A stretch of DNA of 64,000 bases. It comes from an uncultured Bacteroidota bacterium. GTDB taxonomy: Bacteria > Bacteroidota > Bacteroidia > Bacteroidales > F082. Of this stretch, positions 55,693 through 64,000 are shown in pieces. The stretch spans positions 53,110-117,109 of the forward strand of contig CAITDJ010000107.1 in NCBI GenBank assembly GCA_903891085.1, given 5' to 3'. The first letter of the stretch is position 1. Every line of letters starts with the position of its first letter. A program made the translations under genes and the position numbers. The notes under the pieces are model-generated. The model was given only the letters and a program-made list of their open reading frames with translations. It was not told where the DNA came from and did not search any database.

Positions 55693-56628
55693 ATGCAGAC
55701 ATTCAAAAATCGGATGAATTTCTCGAAACGAGAGCAATATGCTATCGTGGTTCTGATGCTTCTTATGTTTGTGTTGTTGGTAATTAATATGTTTCCCGGA
55801 ATAGTAATTCGTCCGAAACAAGGCCCGTTCCATAACCTCGATTCAATCGCAGCAATACATGGTGAGATGCTATTGAATGAATCAACGGTCGCTTCCAATG
55901 ATAAATTTGAAATTGCAAATCCCGAAAACGCCGCACTTGAAATCAAATTGCATCCTTTTCCTTTCAATCCTAACAAACTGCCTGCCGAAGAGTGGAAAAA
56001 GATCGGGCTGAATGAAAATCAAATCAAAAACATTCTGAATTATGAAAAAAAGGGTGGTAAGTTTTTTAAAAAGAGTGATTTGCAAAAAATTTACAGCCTG
56101 ACTTTGGCCGAATACAGAATGCTGGAACCATTTATCGAGATTCCGGAAACCATTTTAAACAGGTCAAAAACTCAAAAAATACAGGAAAATGATTCAGCGA
56201 CAGCCACACACCAAGAAACAATTCAGAAGATTATTTTTGAATTGAACACAGTTGATTCGCTTCAACTCATTGAGATTAGGAATATCGGACCCTGGTTTGC
56301 TCACCGTATTCTTCAATATCGGCGGTCGTTGGGTGGTTATTTGCGATTAGAACAACTGCGTGAGGTGTACGGTATGGATTCTGTTAAATATCTGAATTTT
56401 TCACCCAATTTTACGGTTGATCCATCCAACATTGTATTACTGGCCATCAACCGGCTCACTTTCAAGGAAATGATCCGTCATCCGTATATGAATTATAATC
56501 TCACGAAAGCGATAATAAACAAAAGGGAACGACAAGGTTTTGTTAAGAATTGGGAGGATGTCGTTAAATTGAATGGAAACGACTCTATTTCGATTCGTCG
56601 ATTACAGCCTTATCTTGGCTATGATTAA
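55693..56628 (+). CDS. Membrane-anchored helix-hairpin-helix (ComEA-like) protein
   Basis: The 311-residue protein has one N-terminal membrane helix (AIVVLMLLMFVLLVINMF) followed by helix-hairpin-helix repeats. These appear as FNPNKLPAEEWKKIGLNE, FELNTVDSLQLIEIRNIGPW with HRILQYRRSLGGY, and a third near YNLTKAIINKRERQGF. This is the usual build of Bacteroidota ComEA-like proteins, in which the HhH units can bind DNA on the outer face of the inner membrane. A role in DNA uptake is possible but not demonstrated by context. Confidence 0.8.
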   Translation: MQTFKNRMNFSKREQYAIVVLMLLMFVLLVINMFPGIVIRPKQGPFHNLDSIAAIHGEMLLNESTVASNDKFEIANPENAALEIKLHPFPFNPNKLPAEEWKKIGLNENQIKNILNYEKKGGKFFKKSDLQKIYSLTLAEYRMLEPFIEIPETILNRSKTQKIQENDSATATHQETIQKIIFELNTVDSLQLIEIRNIGPWFAHRILQYRRSLGGYLRLEQLREVYGMDSVKYLNFSPNFTVDPSNIVLLAINRLTFKEMIRHPYMNYNLTKAIINKRERQGFVKNWEDVVKLNGNDSISIRRLQPYLGYD

Positions 56629-56712
56629 ACGTAAAATACACGTATATAGATACTTAAACCTCTTATCGCCTGATTGGGAGAGATAGACTATCTTTGCCGA
56701 AAATGATGTGGC

Positions 56713-58059
56713 ATGATGACTTTTCGTGAATTGAATTTAAATACTCCTTTAATTAATGCATTGGATGATTTGGCGGTTGTCAATCCTACCAGCATTCAGT
56801 CAAAGGTTTTTTCGGTTGTCATGTCGGGCAAAGATGTGCTGGGAATTGCACAGACGGGTACAGGTAAAACTTTTGCTTATCTGTTACCATGCCTTCGTCA
56901 GTGGAAGTTTGCCAAACATGGTAATCCTCAGATACTTGTTGTGGTTCCTACCCGCGAATTGGTGGTTCAGGTGGCAGAGGAAGCGAGGAAACTTGGAAAA
57001 TACATGAACATCCTGGTGGGAGGTGTCTATGGCGGTGCCAATATTAATACCCAGGCGATTAAGATTGGGAGTGGACTTGATGTGCTTGTTGCTACACCCG
57101 GACGTTTACTCGATTTGATTTTGAAAGGCGCGCTGAATACAAAACACGTCAAACATCTGATTATTGATGAGGTGGACGAGATGTTGACACTTGGTTTTCG
57201 TTATCAGCTAAACAGTATTCTGGAACTACTGCCCAAAAAACGTCAGAATCTGATGTTTTCAGCCACGTTAACCGATGAAGTTGAGAATATCTTAGGAACA
57301 TATTTCAATTTTCCTGCAAAAATTGAGGCGGCCCCAACGGGTACACCACTCGAAAACATAAGTCAGGTTATTTATCGGGTGCCGAATTTTTACACCAAAG
57401 TCAATCTGCTGGAGCTAATGTTACTTCAACAGGCGGAAATGAACAAAGTATTGGTTTTCACTGGATCCCGAAAACTGGCTGATGATCTTTTCGACCAAAT
57501 GGCGCCTAAATTTGCTGAACAGGTTGCAGTGATCCATTCAAATAAATCACAAAATCAACGTTTTAGAACAGTTGATAGTTTTCAAAAAGGTGAAATTAGA
57601 ATATTAATCGCCACCGATATCATTGCACGTGGGTTGGATATCTCTGAAGTTTCTCACGTATTTAATTTTGACCTGCCCGATGAGGCAGAAACTTATATTC
57701 ATCGCATCGGACGGACTGGCAGGTATGACAAAAGGGGAGAGGCGATCAGTTTTGTGTTGTTAAAGGACTGGACATTTTTGGCAGCCATTGAATCACTCAT
57801 GAAAATGCGGATTGAAGAATTAGCTTTGCCAGACAATCTCATTATTTCCGATGTGTTGACTGATGATGAGCAACCCAAAGTGTTTATGAAAGAAATTTCA
57901 GTACTGAAACCAGCCGTTGAGTCAATTGGTCCTGCATTTCATGCAAAGAGCGAGAAAAACCTGAAAACAAATTATACGATTCGACGAAAAGACAAGTTGA
58001 AAGCCAAGTATAAGAAACCCAAAACAAGAGGACAAAAGCCGACAAAGCGGCCGAAATGA
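56713..58059 (+). CDS. DEAD-box RNA helicase
   Basis: The 448-residue protein carries the full DEAD-box set: the Q motif before SIQSKVF, AQTGTGKT, PTRELVVQ, TPGRLLD, DEVD in place of DEAD, SAT, a VFTGSR segment, ARGLDI and HRIGRTGR. DEVD instead of DEAD is a conservative change. A Lys/Arg-rich C-terminal tail likely binds RNA. Its length and tail fit the RhlE-type group common in Bacteroidota, probably for ribosome assembly or mRNA decay. A TATCTTTG box at 56689-56696 may be its promoter. Confidence 0.88.
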   Translation: MMTFRELNLNTPLINALDDLAVVNPTSIQSKVFSVVMSGKDVLGIAQTGTGKTFAYLLPCLRQWKFAKHGNPQILVVVPTRELVVQVAEEARKLGKYMNILVGGVYGGANINTQAIKIGSGLDVLVATPGRLLDLILKGALNTKHVKHLIIDEVDEMLTLGFRYQLNSILELLPKKRQNLMFSATLTDEVENILGTYFNFPAKIEAAPTGTPLENISQVIYRVPNFYTKVNLLELMLLQQAEMNKVLVFTGSRKLADDLFDQMAPKFAEQVAVIHSNKSQNQRFRTVDSFQKGEIRILIATDIIARGLDISEVSHVFNFDLPDEAETYIHRIGRTGRYDKRGEAISFVLLKDWTFLAAIESLMKMRIEELALPDNLIISDVLTDDEQPKVFMKEISVLKPAVESIGPAFHAKSEKNLKTNYTIRRKDKLKAKYKKPKTRGQKPTKRPK

Positions 58060-58098
58060 AAGTGAGCTACCTGCCCGGCTGATGCCAGTCAGACGGGA

Positions 58099-58170
58099 AG
58101 TGAACTAAAGTTCGGAGTGAACTAAAGTTTAATAAACTTCGAACTCCGCACTCCGCACTCCACACTCCAC
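58099..58170. repeat. Short direct repeats and a four-fold heptamer array
   Basis: AGTGAACTAAAGTT occurs at 58099-58112 and again at 58116-58129. Then 58143-58170 consists of four 7-base units, ACTCCGC twice and ACTCCAC twice. It lies between the helicase gene and the tmRNA promoter. Confidence 0.7.
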
Positions 58171-58209
58171 GCTTTATTTAAAACTTCTATTCCTGATCGA
58201 AAAATCACC

Positions 58210-58217
58210 TACCTTTG
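58210..58217 (+). promoter_or_regulatory. Putative -7 box of ssrA
   Basis: TACCTTTG matches TAnnTTTG and lies 53 bases before the mature 5' end of the tmRNA, so a leader would be trimmed. Confidence 0.4.
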
Positions 58218-58269
58218 CGTTGCAATTTCGGAACAGTTTTTGATGGAATTGCGTCATTACAAACTATCT

Positions 58270-58666
58270 GGGGCTGACCGGTTTTGACAGCAAGATGAAT
58301 GGTTATGTAAGCATACCGAGCCTTGCGGTGACGCTCGTAAAACTTGATCGCAACATTCAATTGGCGAAAATAATTTTGCTCTCGCTGCATAGTCTGAATC
58401 ACAGTAAGACTGAGCTTCATCCCGACACAAGGTGACGGGACGAGACATTCCGCAGGTGGAAACGCCCGATGCCGGCCTGATCACGGAGTGCTAATCAAAG
58501 TTGGGATAACCTTGCAAGTACTTCGATTGCATGGCGAAATTCAGAAGATAAGTGCAGGCTTAGGGTGTTTGTTCCCTTACCGGCAACGAAAATCAATAAC
58601 AAAATAAGTATGTAGAAAGCTTGGTTGTTCCTTGTTTGGACGAGGGTTCGACTCCCTCCAGTTCCA
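58270..58666 (+). ncRNA. ssrA: tmRNA
   Basis: The 5' GGGGCTGACCGGTTTTGACA and the 3' GGTTCGACTCCCTCC with CAGTTCCA form the tRNA-Ala-like domain; GGGGCTG pairs with CAGTTCC. The resume codon GGC at 58363 opens the tag reading GENNFALAA, ending at TAG (58390-58392). Stems fitting pseudoknots follow. CCA is not encoded. The RNA frees stalled ribosomes and tags the nascent chain for proteolysis. Confidence 0.95.
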
Positions 58667-58703
58667 CAAAAGCCCGCAAATCATCGATTTGCGGGCTTTT
58701 TAC
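58667..58703 (+). terminator. Terminator of ssrA
   Basis: AAAAGCCCGCAAAT-catcg-ATTTGCGGGCTTTTT is a perfect 13-14 base-pair hairpin with T-run. The mirror A-run lets it also serve the converging gene on the minus strand. Confidence 0.9.
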
Positions 58704-58706
58704 TTT

Positions 58707-59429
58707 TTAGTAAGAATAGTCATTTTTAAAATCACTGATATACATATTTAAATCACTTGCTAATGAGAATATTCTTTTACTAACTTCATCAAGTTTATTT
58801 AAATTACTTTTCCAGCTTAATTTATTAGACCTTGTTATAGGATAGTAATTGCTTAATGGGGTATCATATTTTTCTGATGGAATATAGGCTGTTACACCCA
58901 TATAACCACCAAATTCATATACTACTTCAACATCAACAACTTGAATTTTTAACTTATTATCTTTAATGGTAAAAATGTATGTCTGTTTACAATTTGAAGT
59001 TGAAGTTCTCTCTTCAATTTTATTACCCCAAAAACCACCTCCCATGAAATCTCCTGAATACGTTATTCCGAATTGACCTTTCAGAATTATTTTTCCAGAT
59101 TCCAAATTTTTATAGTGTAACACTGCTTCCAAGGCTCCAAAATTTATTGCTGCCCATTCAAGAATTCTATTGTATATTATTTCTTTATTAAATTGATTAT
59201 CAAAGATAAAGGTAAATTCAAGTTCATTTTTATCGTTGAATGGAAGTGCGGGATATTCTCCATATTCAGCACGAAACGCCCTCCAATCTTTTACCAATTC
59301 TTGAACTTCTAACTGTGTTTTGCCACTTTGGATGATTTTATTAATGTTTTGTTCTTCTATTTCCCAACTTTGGCAATATGTATTTGAAATAGAAATAAGA
59401 AGAAAAATAAAAAAAATTGTGATTTTCAT
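58707..59429 (-). CDS. Exported DUF4468-like protein
   Basis: The 240-residue protein has a signal peptide (KITIFFIFLLISISNTYC). A domain follows with FDNQFNKEIIYNRILEWAA and SGKIILKGQFGITYSG, which fits the DUF4468 TBP-like fold found in Bacteroidota exported proteins. The second half contains strands around YIFTIKDNKLKIQVVDVEVV and then a helical tail. Its function is unknown. Its A/T-rich codon use is stronger than that of its neighbours. It converges on the tmRNA gene. Confidence 0.65.
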   Translation of the reverse strand: MKITIFFIFLLISISNTYCQSWEIEEQNINKIIQSGKTQLEVQELVKDWRAFRAEYGEYPALPFNDKNELEFTFIFDNQFNKEIIYNRILEWAAINFGALEAVLHYKNLESGKIILKGQFGITYSGDFMGGGFWGNKIEERTSTSNCKQTYIFTIKDNKLKIQVVDVEVVYEFGGYMGVTAYIPSEKYDTPLSNYYPITRSNKLSWKSNLNKLDEVSKRIFSLASDLNMYISDFKNDYSY

Positions 59430-59516
59430 TTTTGATTTGTTTATGGGTTAAAAGCTTTTAACTTACAATTAACAAATTTACTCTAAAATTTTCAAATTGA
59501 GATTGTGTCAAAACTG

Positions 59517-59548
59517 TTTTGTGTGCAGTGAGAAATTCCCTACTTTTG
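59517..59548 (+). promoter_or_regulatory. Promoter of tRNA-Arg
   Basis: TTTTG at 59517-59521, a 19-base spacer and TACTTTTG at 59541-59548 form the clearest Bacteroidota -33/-7 promoter in the window, 12 bases before the tRNA. Confidence 0.75.
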
Positions 59549-59560
59549 CAGTCCTTTACT

Positions 59561-59633
59561 GGCTTCGTAGTTCAATGGATAGAATATCAGATTCCGGTTC
59601 TGAGGGTTGGGGGTTCGAATCCCCCCGAGGTCA
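59561..59633 (+). tRNA. tRNA-Arg (anticodon CCG)
   Basis: A 73-base cloverleaf. The acceptor stem is GGCTTCG/CGAGGTC with two G-T pairs, the D-stem GTTC/GAAT, the anticodon stem TCAGA/TCTGA with loop TTCCGGT, the T-stem GGGGG/CCCCC and the T-loop TTCGAAT. CCA is not encoded. It reads CGG. Confidence 0.93.
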
Positions 59634-59640
59634 CTAAATC

Positions 59641-59674
59641 AATCGGGTAATTGAATATTACCCGATTTTTTTTA
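59641..59674 (+). terminator. Terminator of tRNA-Arg
   Basis: AATCGGGTAAT-tgaat-ATTACCCGATT followed by a run of T. Confidence 0.88.
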
Positions 59675-59737
59675 TATTTTTTTACCTATTCTTGGTTGAA
59701 ACTATCCCTTATTTTTGCATGATAATTTAACTGAAAA

Positions 59738-60169
59738 ATGAAAAAGTTATTCCTGTTGCCAGCATTATTTCTGATATTTACGTTGGGGGCCTGCCAATCG
59801 ACAAAGCAAATTCCGACCCATGTCATTAACTCTGTGTTGGAAGATCACACCACCGAACCCTATGCTTTTCCAAAAGGTGAATATTATAGTTTTCATTTTA
59901 CCAGTGATTCGGAACAGGATTTTGATGTACTGGCATTGATCGAGACGTTGGAAAAACAGAAAATTCCGGTAACCGATCTTTGGTATAAAAACGGGAGTCG
60001 TTCATGTTTGCCTCCCGGAAGCGAAATGGCCATGCAGGTGGTTGTTGAACCTGTCTTGTTTATCCGTTTGGAAAAACCTGCTGAAAAAATGCAATCGCTT
60101 GGATTCAGTCAATCGATTCAGCCAGATATGGGCGGTTGCGCCTATCGTGTGAAGCGATTTCGATTCTGA
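59738..60169 (+). CDS. Small lipoprotein, function unknown
   Basis: The 143-residue protein has a lipoprotein signal (MKKLFLLPALFLIFTLGAC, Cys 19). The mature part is mixed alpha/beta with LALIETLEKQKIPVTDLWYK, a pair of Cys residues (SRSCLPPG, GGCAYRV) that could form a disulfide, and VVVEPVLFIRLEKP. No family was recognised. A TATTTTTG box at 59710-59717 may drive it. It stands alone between tRNA-Arg and prfA. Confidence 0.65.
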   Translation: MKKLFLLPALFLIFTLGACQSTKQIPTHVINSVLEDHTTEPYAFPKGEYYSFHFTSDSEQDFDVLALIETLEKQKIPVTDLWYKNGSRSCLPPGSEMAMQVVVEPVLFIRLEKPAEKMQSLGFSQSIQPDMGGCAYRVKRFRF

Positions 60170-60325
60170 AAAAGTATATTTGATTTGCCGGCAAATTGAT
60201 TGAAGGTGGATTAATCTTGAAGTAATTCATCATTAATTCGATGTATACATAGTCCAGAACATTCGTCCATACCTGGTTTCTATATTTTTACTCCTAATAA
60301 AACCGGGGTGCAGGCACTTTTTCTC

Positions 60326-60333
60326 TACCTTTG
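60326..60333 (+). promoter_or_regulatory. Putative -7 box of prfA
   Basis: TACCTTTG, an exact TAnnTTTG match, lies 25 bases before the prfA start codon. No good -33 element is seen. Confidence 0.4.
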
Positions 60334-60357
60334 CTGACCGAAAAATTAATTTAGCAG

Positions 60358-61437
60358 ATGGAAATTATTGACAAATTGGAAGCCATCCATCGTCGTTGGG
60401 AGGAAATGGGCGAGCAGTTGAACGATCCTGAAGTAATGTCAGATATGAAGCGTTTCGTGAAACTGAACAAGGATTACAAAGACCTTGAACCGGTGGTAAC
60501 AGCCTTTAAAGAATATAAAAATGTTGTAGAGAATATCGATAACACGAAGGAAATTCTGAAAAAAGAAAAGGATGATGACTTTCGTGAGATGGCACGCGCC
60601 GAATTAGACGATCTGCAGGAAAGAAAGATTTCGATCGAGGAAAATATCCGGATCATGATGATACCCAAGGATCCTCAGGACGATAAGAATGCCTTACTTG
60701 AAATTCGTGCCGGAACCGGTGGAGATGAAGCGAGTATTTTTGCTGGCGACATTTACAGAATGTACATGCGTTTTTGTGAACGCAAAGGCTGGAAAACCGA
60801 ATTTGTCGATATGAACGAAGGTACAGCGGGTGGTTTTAAAGAGATCGTTATCAATGTTATCGGGCCAGGAGCCTACGGGATTCTGAAATTTGAATCGGGT
60901 GTGCATCGGGTGCAACGGGTTCCAAAAACAGAGACACAGGGCAGAATTCATACTTCGGCCGCCACTGTTGTTGTGTTGCCCGAAGCGGATGAATTTGAAA
61001 TTGAACTGAACGACAAGGATATCCGAAAAGATACTTTCTGTTCATCCGGTCCCGGCGGACAATCAGTAAACACAACGTATTCAGCTATTCGACTGACACA
61101 CATCCCGAGCGGACTTGTCGTTTCATGTCAGGACGAAAAATCGCAGATTAAGAACCTGGCAAAGGCGATGAAAGTGTTGCGCAGCCGGTTGTTCGAACTC
61201 GAATATTCAAAATATCTCGAAGAAATGGCCGGAAAGCGTAAAACCATGGTCTCAACCGGCGACCGTTCTGCAAAAATCAGGACCTACAACTGGCCGCAAG
61301 GACGTGTGACAGATCATCGTATCAACCTGACATTGTATAATTTATCAGCCATCATCGATGGTGATATTGATGAAATTATCGAGAAATTGCAGATGGCCGA
61401 GAATGCGGAAAGACTAAAAACGGAATTGGATAATTAG
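60358..61437 (+). CDS. prfA: Peptide chain release factor 1
   Basis: The 359-residue protein has the GGQ hydrolysis motif in SSGPGGQSVNTTYSAIR. The RF1-type stop-codon segment RVPKTETQGRIHTSAATV supplies the P-x-T tripeptide. DRSAKIRTYNWPQGRVTDHR and a C-terminal helix complete it. RF1 ends translation at UAA and UAG. It is followed by a short heptamer-repeat spacer and pyrF on the same strand. Confidence 0.96.
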   Translation: MEIIDKLEAIHRRWEEMGEQLNDPEVMSDMKRFVKLNKDYKDLEPVVTAFKEYKNVVENIDNTKEILKKEKDDDFREMARAELDDLQERKISIEENIRIMMIPKDPQDDKNALLEIRAGTGGDEASIFAGDIYRMYMRFCERKGWKTEFVDMNEGTAGGFKEIVINVIGPGAYGILKFESGVHRVQRVPKTETQGRIHTSAATVVVLPEADEFEIELNDKDIRKDTFCSSGPGGQSVNTTYSAIRLTHIPSGLVVSCQDEKSQIKNLAKAMKVLRSRLFELEYSKYLEEMAGKRKTMVSTGDRSAKIRTYNWPQGRVTDHRINLTLYNLSAIIDGDIDEIIEKLQMAENAERLKTELDN

Positions 61438-61464
61438 AAGTCGGAAGCACGAAGTTGGAAGTTA
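61437..61464. repeat. Degenerate heptamer repeat between prfA and pyrF
   Basis: Directly at the prfA stop codon the sequence reads GAAGTCG GAAGCAC GAAGTTG GAAGTTA, four 7-base units sharing GAAG. It is A/G-rich and lies 14 bases before the pyrF start, so it may also contribute to ribosome binding. Confidence 0.65.
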
Positions 61465-61477
61465 AAAAAATTAAATC

Positions 61478-62305
61478 ATGAATAAAGCAGTACTTTTCCA
61501 ACAGATCAAAATCAAAAAATCTTTCCTCTGCATTGGATTAGATACTGATATAGAGAAGATTCCAACACATCTTCTGAAAGAAGAGGATCCGGTTTTCAGT
61601 TTCAACAAAGCCATTATCGATGCTACGGCTACCTGCGCAGTTGCCTATAAACCAAACACCGCTTTCTACGAGGAATATGGTGCGAAAGGTTGGCTAAGCC
61701 TTGAGAAAACGATTGAATACATCCGTAGTAACTATCCCGAAATATTTATTATCGCCGATGCAAAACGGGGCGATATCGGAAATACTTCTGCCAAATATGC
61801 TGCTGCATTTTTCGATAAACTTGGTGCTGATGCCATTACGGTAGCTCCCTATATGGGACACGATTCAGTGCTTCCGTTTTTGAACCACAAAGACAAATGG
61901 GTGATTCTGCTCGCGTTGACCTCTAACATTGGATCAGCGGATTTTCAATATATAACTTCCGGTGATAAAAAGCTTTTCGAAAAAGTGCTCGAAACTGCCA
62001 AATCATGGGCAGACCCGGATCAGTTGATGTTTGTTGTCGGAGCCACCCATCCTGAAGAAATTGGTTTGATCCGAAAAATCGTCCCGGATTATTTTCTGCT
62101 GGTTCCGGGCGTTGGTGCGCAAGGTGGCGATTTACAAGCCGTTGCAAACTTTGGATTAAACAAGGAATGTGGGTTATTGGTGAATTCGTCTCGGGGAATC
62201 ATCTATAAATCTGATAAAGAGGATTTTGCCATTCAGGCAGCAATTGAAGCGCAAAAAATTCAACATGAAATGGAAACCATTTTATTGCAAAAAGGAATCA
62301 TTTAA
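61478..62305 (+). CDS. pyrF: Orotidine 5'-phosphate decarboxylase (type 2)
   Basis: The 275-residue protein starts with [14 protein letters not shown] and has the catalytic [18 protein letters not shown] motif (Lys within DAKRGD), [18 protein letters not shown] and [13 protein letters not shown]. Length and motif order fit the longer type 2 OMP decarboxylases. It makes UMP, the last step of de novo pyrimidine synthesis. It is on the same strand as prfA and ends at a bidirectional terminator. Confidence 0.95.
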   Translation: MNKAVLFQQIKIKKSFLCIGLDTDIEKIPTHLLKEEDPVFSFNKAIIDATATCAVAYKPNTAFYEEYGAKGWLSLEKTIEYIRSNYPEIFIIADAKRGDIGNTSAKYAAAFFDKLGADAITVAPYMGHDSVLPFLNHKDKWVILLALTSNIGSADFQYITSGDKKLFEKVLETAKSWADPDQLMFVVGATHPEEIGLIRKIVPDYFLLVPGVGAQGGDLQAVANFGLNKECGLLVNSSRGIIYKSDKEDFAIQAAIEAQKIQHEMETILLQKGII

Positions 62306-62356
62306 TCAGGATTGATCAATTTTGGTCCTAATCTTATATTTTAGTCAGTATAAGCC

Positions 62357-62394
62357 AAAAAAAAACTCCTGCCTTCTAGCAGGAGTTTTTTTTT
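62357..62394. terminator. Bidirectional terminator between pyrF and ilvE
   Basis: AAAAACTCCTGC-cttcta-GCAGGAGTTTTTTTTT, a 12-base-pair stem with U-runs on both strands. It overlaps the last bases of ilvE. Confidence 0.88.
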
Positions 62395-63412
62395 AGATTC
62401 CTTCAATAATGGTTGTCCAACCTCGAACATCCTCCATTTCACCATACTGTATGGCAGTGAGGGTTTGGTAGAGTTTTGTACTGTATGGACCGGCTTTGTC
62501 GCTGTATGTATATTCTTTTCGGGTTTGACGGTCAACGATTTTCCTGAATGGAGATATGATCGCTGCTGTGCCGCAGGCACCGGCTTCTTCAAAAGTTTCC
62601 AGTTCTTCAACCGGTACAGGACGTCTTTCCACTTTCAAACCGAGATCTTCGGCGATTACTTCCAGACTCTTGTTGGTGATGGATGGCAAAATGGTGCGTG
62701 AGCTTGGTGTAACATAAATGCCATTCTTTATTCCAAAGAAATTGGCCGGGCCAGCTTCATCAATATATTTTTTTTCGCGTGCATCCAGAAAAAGCACAGC
62801 ACTATACCCATCGTTGTGCGCCCTGTCGGCCGGACGCAGACTGGCAGCATAATTACCGCCCACTTTAATATGACCGGTTCCCAATGGTGCTGCCCTGTCG
62901 TAATCACGCACCAACTCAACGTCTACGGGACTGAATCCTTCTTTAAAATAAGGTCCGACAGGTGAAACAAATACAACAAACATATATTCTTTGGCGGGTT
63001 TAACACCTACCTGCGCGCCTGAACCAAATAACAATGGGCGGATATACAATGAAGAACCTGTACCGTAAGGAGGAATAAATCTCGCATTCAATCTAACAGC
63101 CTGATTGATTGCGCTAAAAAACAATTCTTCCGGTACCTCGGCCATCATTACACCCTGGGCAGAATGTTGCATGCGTTTGGCATTGTCCTGCCAACGAAAC
63201 AGACGAACTTTACCATCTTTACCGCGGTATGCTTTCAATCCTTCAAATGCCTCCTGACCGTAATGCAATCCAGTGGCAGCCATGTGAATGCTTATAAATT
63301 CGGAAGAACTAACTTCCAGTTCGCTCCATTTTCCATCTTTCCAGGTCGTGCGTACATTGTAATCCGTTGGATAATAGCCAAATGGTAAATTTTTCCAATC
63401 AATATTTTCCAT
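62393..63412 (-). CDS. ilvE: Branched-chain amino acid aminotransferase
   Basis: The 339-residue protein has YGQEAFEGLKAYRG, the Arg-rich phosphate/substrate region FRWQDNAKRMQHSAQGVMM, SLYIRPLLFGSG and the PLP lysine in GHIKVGGNYAASLRP. LFLDAREKKYIDEAGPANFF and GACGTAAIISPF follow. These are standard for fold-type IV transaminases acting on Leu, Ile and Val. It is transcribed toward pyrF and ends inside the shared terminator. Confidence 0.95.
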   Translation of the reverse strand: MENIDWKNLPFGYYPTDYNVRTTWKDGKWSELEVSSSEFISIHMAATGLHYGQEAFEGLKAYRGKDGKVRLFRWQDNAKRMQHSAQGVMMAEVPEELFFSAINQAVRLNARFIPPYGTGSSLYIRPLLFGSGAQVGVKPAKEYMFVVFVSPVGPYFKEGFSPVDVELVRDYDRAAPLGTGHIKVGGNYAASLRPADRAHNDGYSAVLFLDAREKKYIDEAGPANFFGIKNGIYVTPSSRTILPSITNKSLEVIAEDLGLKVERRPVPVEELETFEEAGACGTAAIISPFRKIVDRQTRKEYTYSDKAGPYSTKLYQTLTAIQYGEMEDVRGWTTIIEGI

Positions 63413-63522
63413 ATATTTGTATTATAAGATGTTCCGATTAAAGATGCTAAAGTAAGTAAATAATTCAAGCACTATAGTCCTATTGTTAATTTATAAACAG
63501 TTCGGACAATAATTCCGGAATT

Positions 63523-64000
63523 CTATTGAAAAGCAATAAACAGTAATGTGGCAATGACGACAATGATCAGGGATGGGAGCAGATTCAGTATTTTTATTGT
63601 ACTTATTTTCAATATATTAAGTCCTAATCCAACCAATAATACACCACCGGTTGCTGAAATGCCATTGATCATCAGTTCGGGCATAAAACTTCCAAAAAAA
63701 GAAGCCAAAACTGTTAGTCCGGCCTGATAAATAAAAAGTGGAATGATTGAAAACAGAACACCAACACCCAATCCAGATGCTAAAGCTATTGAAGAAATAC
63801 CGTCCATCAGCGATTTGATATAATACAGATTCGGAGAGTTGCCCAATCCTTCTTCAATGGCTCCCAAAATGGTCATTGATCCCATGCAGAACAGTAAAAA
63901 AGCCGTCAGCAAGCCTTCGTTGAATCGTGCTCCACCTTGATTGAACCGCTTACCTACAGAACTTGCCAGTGTATCGAAAAACTTTTCGAGATTCAATAAC
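63523..64000 (-). CDS. DUF554 family membrane protein (5' end missing)
   Basis: About 159 C-terminal residues are visible; the frame continues off the right edge, and family members usually have around 230 residues, so roughly 70 are missing. Visible DUF554 landmarks are GLLTAFLLFCMGSMTILGAIEEGL, the YYIKSLMDGISSIALAS-type stretch, the FFGSFMPELMINGISATGG-type stretch and GLGLNIL. Five or so hydrophobic helices are present. Transport or another role is unknown. Confidence 0.8.
   Translation of the reverse strand, partial: LLNLEKFFDTLASSVGKRFNQGGARFNEGLLTAFLLFCMGSMTILGAIEEGLGNSPNLYYIKSLMDGISSIALASGLGVGVLFSIIPLFIYQAGLTVLASFFGSFMPELMINGISATGGVLLVGLGLNILKISTIKILNLLPSLIIVVIATLLFIAFQ

Noticed and set aside
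58270..58666. Small open frames on the minus strand across the tmRNA
   Set aside because: The region is explained by the tmRNA structure and its tag frame.
58707..59429. DUF4468-like gene as part of a mobile element beside ssrA
   Set aside because: ssrA is a frequent integration site, but no integrase and no repeat of the ssrA 3' end were found nearby.

Overview
The window reads as a chromosome segment from an AT-rich member of the Bacteroidota, most likely an anaerobic or facultative lineage of the Bacteroidales/Marinilabiliales type; the sequence does not fix the rank below phylum. The evidence is a type IX secretion system (T9SS) locus (PorV, PorU, PorP/SprF-like, GldJ), a substrate with a T9SS-type C-terminal domain, a lipoprotein TamA (TamL), TAnnTTTG-type -7 promoter boxes, scarce Shine-Dalgarno sequences, and a tmRNA whose tag ends in ALAA. 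Two hydrogenases and an aldehyde:ferredoxin oxidoreductase family enzyme point to anaerobic redox metabolism.

Layout. 1-9 kb: a truncated dihydroorotate-dehydrogenase-like gene; a GT4 glycosyltransferase with a helical C-terminal domain; a GH130 phosphorylase/hydrolase fused to a response-regulator receiver domain; an MFS transporter; and an AOR-family oxidoreductase. 9-10.6 kb: a short ThiF/ThiS-like pair divergent from the AOR gene, then a SanA/YdcF-like membrane protein. 10.6-16.3 kb: an accessory region built around tRNA-Val. It holds tRNA-like remnants, a tRNA-end + terminator + GIY-YIG endonuclease unit, and a second decayed copy of that unit about 5 kb away. Between the copies lie a Tat/lipoprotein-type [FeFe]-hydrogenase homologue, a zinc-ribbon protein with a decayed duplicate, an OB-fold protein and small envelope proteins. 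16.5-20.8 kb: a hyaABCD-like operon for an uptake [NiFe]-hydrogenase with the six-cysteine proximal-cluster pattern, then tRNA-Gly.

21-45 kb: envelope and housekeeping genes. These are tamL, a RecD-like helicase, an ABC-F protein with a degenerate second ATPase domain, the T9SS locus with two tandem porU paralogues, murF-anmK, exbB-exbD-tonB-folC, a CoA-binding protein and an acyltransferase. 45-49 kb: a large secreted protein with three near-identical modules in which domains appear interleaved. 49-64 kb: dnaX, a polysaccharide deacetylase/acetyltransferase pair, upp, an ABC permease, a helix-hairpin-helix protein, a DEAD-box helicase, ssrA (tmRNA), tRNA-Arg, prfA, pyrF, ilvE and a truncated DUF554 membrane protein.

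Most promising for novelty: the GIY-YIG/tRNA-Val repeat unit and the segment it brackets; the exported lipoprotein-like [FeFe]-hydrogenase with altered H-cluster motifs; the GH130-receiver fusion; the interleaved-domain T9SS substrate; and the reciprocal decay of a small duplicated locus. No CRISPR array, IS element, prophage or rRNA was seen. All functional statements come from reading motifs; no database search was run.
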